Shown: positions 61,586 through 64,000 of the stretch, piece after piece
Position numbering within the stretch: the stretch's first letter is position 1
Layout: the number at the start of each line of letters is the position of its first letter
Assembly: GCF_023073355.1 (NCBI RefSeq)
Contig: NZ_JADPJI010000008.1
Coordinates: 744,001 to 808,000, forward strand
Length of the DNA: 64,000 nt
Direction: 5' to 3'
Source: Bradyrhizobium sp. 199
GTDB taxonomy: Bacteria; Pseudomonadota; Alphaproteobacteria; Rhizobiales; Xanthobacteraceae
Translations under genes and position numbers: made by a program
Notes under the pieces: generated by a model
The model's input: the letters and a program-made list of their open reading frames with translations, nothing else
Databases searched by the model: none
Told to the model about the DNA's origin: nothing

Positions 61586-62281
61586 ATGGCGAGACGCCCG
61601 GCAAAGACAGATGGGTCGATCGTGCGCGGTGGCGGCTTGGCGCTCGGCGAGGCGGTGTTCCGCTCGCTGTGCGAGGCGCTCCAGGCCGGTAGCTACCGCG
61701 CCGGAGATCGCCTGCGCGAGGAGGAGGTCGCGCAACGGCTGAAGGTCAGCCGCACGCCGGTGCGCGAAGCCCTGGGGCGCCTTGCAGCGCGCGGCTTCGT
61801 CGAGCCCGCCGGCGGCCGCGGGCTGATCGTGCGCAATCTCGACATCTCCGAGGTGCTCGAACTCTACGCCATGCGCGAGATCATGGAAGGCGCTGCCGCG
61901 CGCCTCGCCGCCGAGCACGCCTCCGCCCCCGAGATCGATGCCATCAGGGATATCGAGCAAGCTTTTGTTGAGGCCACGGAGAGCACCGCAGCCGAGATGG
62001 CAAGAGAACGAGCAAGGCTCAACCGCGCCTTCCACGAGGCGATCTGCCGCGCCGCGCGCAACCGCTATCTCGACAACGCTTCGCGGGAATTGCAGGACTG
62101 GATCGCTCTGCTCGGTCCGACCACCTTTACCGTATCGGGCCGCCCCTCAACCAGCCACGACGAACATCAGGCCATCATCGACGCCATCGCCGCGCGCAAC
62201 GGCGAGGAAGCCGAACAGCTCGCGCGCGCGCATATCCGCGAGGCGCTGCGCTGTCGGCTCAAGCTGTTGCAGAAGCAGTAG
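61586..62281 (+). CDS. GntR family (FCD) transcriptional regulator
   Basis: ATG 61586 is preceded by GAGGGAC; longer starts to 61517 would run across the operator. The 231-residue product has the winged helix at about 20-80 (GDRLREEEVAQRLKVSRTPV, then REALGRLAARGFVEPAGGRG). The helical FCD effector domain has LYAMREIMEGAAARLAAEHA, RLNRAFHEAICRAARNRYL and SHDEHQAIIDAI, with Asp/His residues that usually bind a metal and a small carboxylate. This suits a repressor that senses tricarballylate, citrate or aconitate. Confidence 0.92.
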   Translation: MARRPAKTDGSIVRGGGLALGEAVFRSLCEALQAGSYRAGDRLREEEVAQRLKVSRTPVREALGRLAARGFVEPAGGRGLIVRNLDISEVLELYAMREIMEGAAARLAAEHASAPEIDAIRDIEQAFVEATESTAAEMARERARLNRAFHEAICRAARNRYLDNASRELQDWIALLGPTTFTVSGRPSTSHDEHQAIIDAIAARNGEEAEQLARAHIREALRCRLKLLQKQ

Positions 62282-62298
62282 GCAGGTGGCCACGCCTG

Positions 62299-63375
62299 CT
62301 AAATGCGCACCAGCAGCCAATAGCCTCCAAGCAGACTGATGGCCGCCGACACCATGTAAACCAGTCTCGCCGCCCTCACCGGCCCGGTCCGGTCGGTCGT
62401 GGTCAGCCGGTCCAACAGGCCGAGCGCCGGCAGGACCAGCGCGACAATCGCGACTTGTCCGATCTCGACGCCGATGTTGAAGGCGGCGAGCGCCGGCACC
62501 GCCGCATTCGGTGGCAGCCCGATCTCGCGAAGCGCACCGGCGAAGCCGAAACCGTGGATCAGCCCGAACAGAAAGGCCATGCGCCAGCGCTTGTCGACAT
62601 CGCGCGAGAAGAAGTTCTCCACGGCCACGAAGACGATGGAGGCCGCGATCGCAGCCTCCACGATGCTGCCCGGGATCACGAGGACATCGAGCGCGGTCAG
62701 CGACAAGGTGACCGAATGGGCGATGGTGAAGGCCGTCACGATCTTGACGACGGGAATGAGCCGCCTGGCCCACAACACCACGGCAATCAGGAATGCGACG
62801 TGATCGTAGCCGAGGAAGATGTGTTCGATGCCGGTGAGGACATAGCGCTGCATGGTCGACCACAGCGACGGCGGCGCGTTTGAGAGTGTGACCGTCGTGT
62901 TGCCGGCGTCGAGCAAGGCCTGCGTCTCCTGCCTGTCCTGCGCAATCAGGACGATTTGGCGCGCGGCTGGGTCCTTCTCGGTCAGCACGGTGGAGCGATA
63001 GATGATGTCGCCACCGACGCCCGCGCAGGCAAAGCTGTCGCGATAGATGATGCCGTCGCCGTCAGCCAGGATCGCAGCATCTCCAGCCGGACAGGCCTTG
63101 GCGCCGCCCGTTACAGCCAGATGCGCGCGCATATAGGCGAGGATGGCTGCGCCCGCCGCTTCGGCCGCCGCGGGATCGACCGCGTCCTGCCGCGAATCAT
63201 AGGTCTTGGTACCGATCAGGCGATCGACATCGCTGCCCTTCAATCCGAGCTCGACGCTTACCGTGCGATCGGGGCTCAGCGCCACGCGCGCCGTGACGAG
63301 GTTGACCTGATGCGCCTCAGCCGGAAGAGCGATGGCGAGCAGCGCCGCAAGCCACGGCAGCTGCAACCACCTCAT
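62299..63375 (-). CDS. HupE/UreJ family membrane protein with exported N-terminal domain
   Basis: The 358 residues begin with a signal peptide (LPWLAALLAIALPAEAHQV), then a soluble periplasmic domain of about 140 residues. The C-terminal half has about six helices with GIEHIFLGYDHVAFLIAVVL and SVTLSLTALD, LFGLIHGFGFAGAL, which match the HupE/UreJ type-2 family. Small HupE proteins move nickel for hydrogenase or urease; long forms like this are common without those enzymes and their cargo is unknown. It converges with the GntR gene, 17 bases apart. Confidence 0.85.
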   Translation of the reverse strand: MRWLQLPWLAALLAIALPAEAHQVNLVTARVALSPDRTVSVELGLKGSDVDRLIGTKTYDSRQDAVDPAAAEAAGAAILAYMRAHLAVTGGAKACPAGDAAILADGDGIIYRDSFACAGVGGDIIYRSTVLTEKDPAARQIVLIAQDRQETQALLDAGNTTVTLSNAPPSLWSTMQRYVLTGIEHIFLGYDHVAFLIAVVLWARRLIPVVKIVTAFTIAHSVTLSLTALDVLVIPGSIVEAAIAASIVFVAVENFFSRDVDKRWRMAFLFGLIHGFGFAGALREIGLPPNAAVPALAAFNIGVEIGQVAIVALVLPALGLLDRLTTTDRTGPVRAARLVYMVSAAISLLGGYWLLVRI

Positions 63376-63393
63376 GGTCCCACCCCGTTGCAG

Positions 63394-63867
63394 TCACGCC
63401 AGCACATCCGCCACGACCGCCTTTACGACTTCCCGCACATCGGCCGGCTTCAGCCGAACCTGCAGTCCGCGTTGACCGCCATTGAGATAGACGAGATCAT
63501 GCGCAAGCGCGCTTTGCTCGATCACGGTGGCAACCTGCTTGCGCTGCCCGAACGGGCTGATACCGCCGACCTTATATCCGGTGACGCGCTCGGCCTCGGG
63601 CGGCTTCATCATCTGCGCCGACTTGCCGTCCGCGGCCGCTGCGAGCTTCTTCATCGAGACTTCCTGGTCGGATGGGACGACGACGCAGACCGGCTTGCCG
63701 TCCACCAGCGCCATCAGCGTCTTGAGGACGCGCGCCGGATCCTCGCCGAGCGCAGCCGCGGCCTGAAGGCCGATGCTCGCGGCGTCAGGATCGTAGTCGT
63801 AGGCATGGACGGTGAAGGCAACACCGGCGGCGGTGAGCGCTCGGGTCGCGGGAGTGACTTTGGACAT
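63394..63867 (-). CDS. ybaK: Cys-tRNA(Pro) deacylase YbaK
   Basis: The 157-residue protein matches the YbaK/EbsC family: PATRALTAAGVAFTVHAYDY, VLKTLMALVDGKPVCVVVPS, the invariant Lys in SMKKLAAAADGKSAQMMKP, and GYKVGGISPFGQRKQVATVI. YbaK removes cysteine from tRNA(Pro) mischarged by prolyl-tRNA synthetase. It is cytosolic and full length. It starts after the small gap behind the HupE-like gene (18 bases) and may be transcribed with it. Confidence 0.95.
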   Translation of the reverse strand: MSKVTPATRALTAAGVAFTVHAYDYDPDAASIGLQAAAALGEDPARVLKTLMALVDGKPVCVVVPSDQEVSMKKLAAAADGKSAQMMKPPEAERVTGYKVGGISPFGQRKQVATVIEQSALAHDLVYLNGGQRGLQVRLKPADVREVVKAVVADVLA

Positions 63868-63881
63868 ACGCCATATCTACC

Positions 63882-63972
63882 ACCGTCATTGCGGTGAGCG
63901 AAGCGAGGAAGCGATTCAGAATCTTGCCCTTGAGGCAGCCCTGGATTGCTTCGCTTCACTCGCAATGACGGT
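63882..63972. repeat. Palindromic intergenic repeat
   Basis: The left arm ACCGTCATTGCGGTGAGCGA matches the reverse complement of the right arm (ACTCGCAATGACGGT and TTGCTTCGCTTC). The whole forms a large imperfect hairpin about 90 bases long. This is the typical form of dispersed CGTCATTGCGAG elements in Bradyrhizobium-type genomes. It follows the ybaK start on its upstream side. Confidence 0.8.
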
Positions 63973-64000
63973 GTCAAGCATACGCTTGCCGCACCCTCGG

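Noticed and set aside
1..64000. CRISPR arrays, tRNA or rRNA genes, complete IS elements, phage genes
   Set aside because: I looked for regular spaced repeats, cloverleaf-like segments, transposase or phage proteins and found none.

Overview
The window is GC-rich chromosomal DNA of an alphaproteobacterium, most likely Bradyrhizobium or a close relative. Support comes from the gene set (GDP-mannose dehydratase, ExoP/ExoF-type exopolysaccharide export, BTLCP transglutaminase, divergent pobA/AraC pair, tcuA/tcuB), the many tiny secreted or one-helix proteins, and intergenic palindromes of a kind common in that group. No rRNA, tRNA, CRISPR array, intact insertion sequence or prophage was seen.

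Layout. (1) 1-2036: the N-terminus of gmd, a small secreted protein and an NMT1/THI5-like binding protein, all on the minus strand. (2) 2171-14923, plus strand: an exopolysaccharide assembly block with initiating phosphoglycosyltransferase, two nucleotide-sugar epimerases, GT2 transferase, a Tat-exported GH16-type protein, two membrane O-acyltransferases, GT4 transferase and flippase. It converges with (3) 20369-14927, minus strand: a tight five-gene operon (Gfo/Idh oxidoreductase, aldo/keto reductase, glycosyltransferase, polymerase-like membrane protein, hexapeptide acetyltransferase). (4) 28744-20766, minus strand: export module (Wza/ExoF-type outer-membrane lipoprotein, O-antigen ligase/polymerase, ExoP tyrosine autokinase) plus secreted or anchored proteins of unknown role. 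(5) 29007-44282: mostly small exported proteins, with a third polymerase-like protein, BTLCP protease, PP2A-like phosphatase, CSS-EAL phosphodiesterase, VanZ-like protein, CHRD protein, GrlR-like protein and several microproteins. (6) 44283-57916: CHASE2 adenylate cyclase with its exported partner, pobA with AraC regulator, a decayed LysR gene, pncB, a diguanylate cyclase, a TetR regulator with twin operators, a large MFS-PlsC-acyl-ligase fusion and an internally deleted esterase. (7) 57880-62281: tcuA-esterase-tcuB operon with a divergent GntR regulator. (8) 62299-64000: HupE/UreJ-like protein, ybaK and a palindromic repeat.

How the genes fit together. Blocks 2 to 4 can supply most of a Wzx/Wzy-type pathway: sugar precursors, lipid-linked initiation, transferases, flippase, polymerase, length-controlling kinase, outer-membrane channel, O-acetylation and possible trimming. 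Several polymerase candidates, several acyltransferases and a decayed internal duplication suggest a locus that changes by cassette gain. The c-di-GMP and cAMP enzymes are plausible regulators of surface traits, but nothing in the sequence links them directly.

The most interesting observations are: a duplicated, decayed GH16 3' end that now supplies the C-terminus of an acyltransferase; the large insertion in the GH16-like protein and its altered catalytic motif; a periplasmic esterase (esterase-713-like triad) between tcuA and tcuB, suggesting use of tricarballylate or citrate-like esters; and a family of tiny secreted proteins sharing one short mature N-terminal motif.
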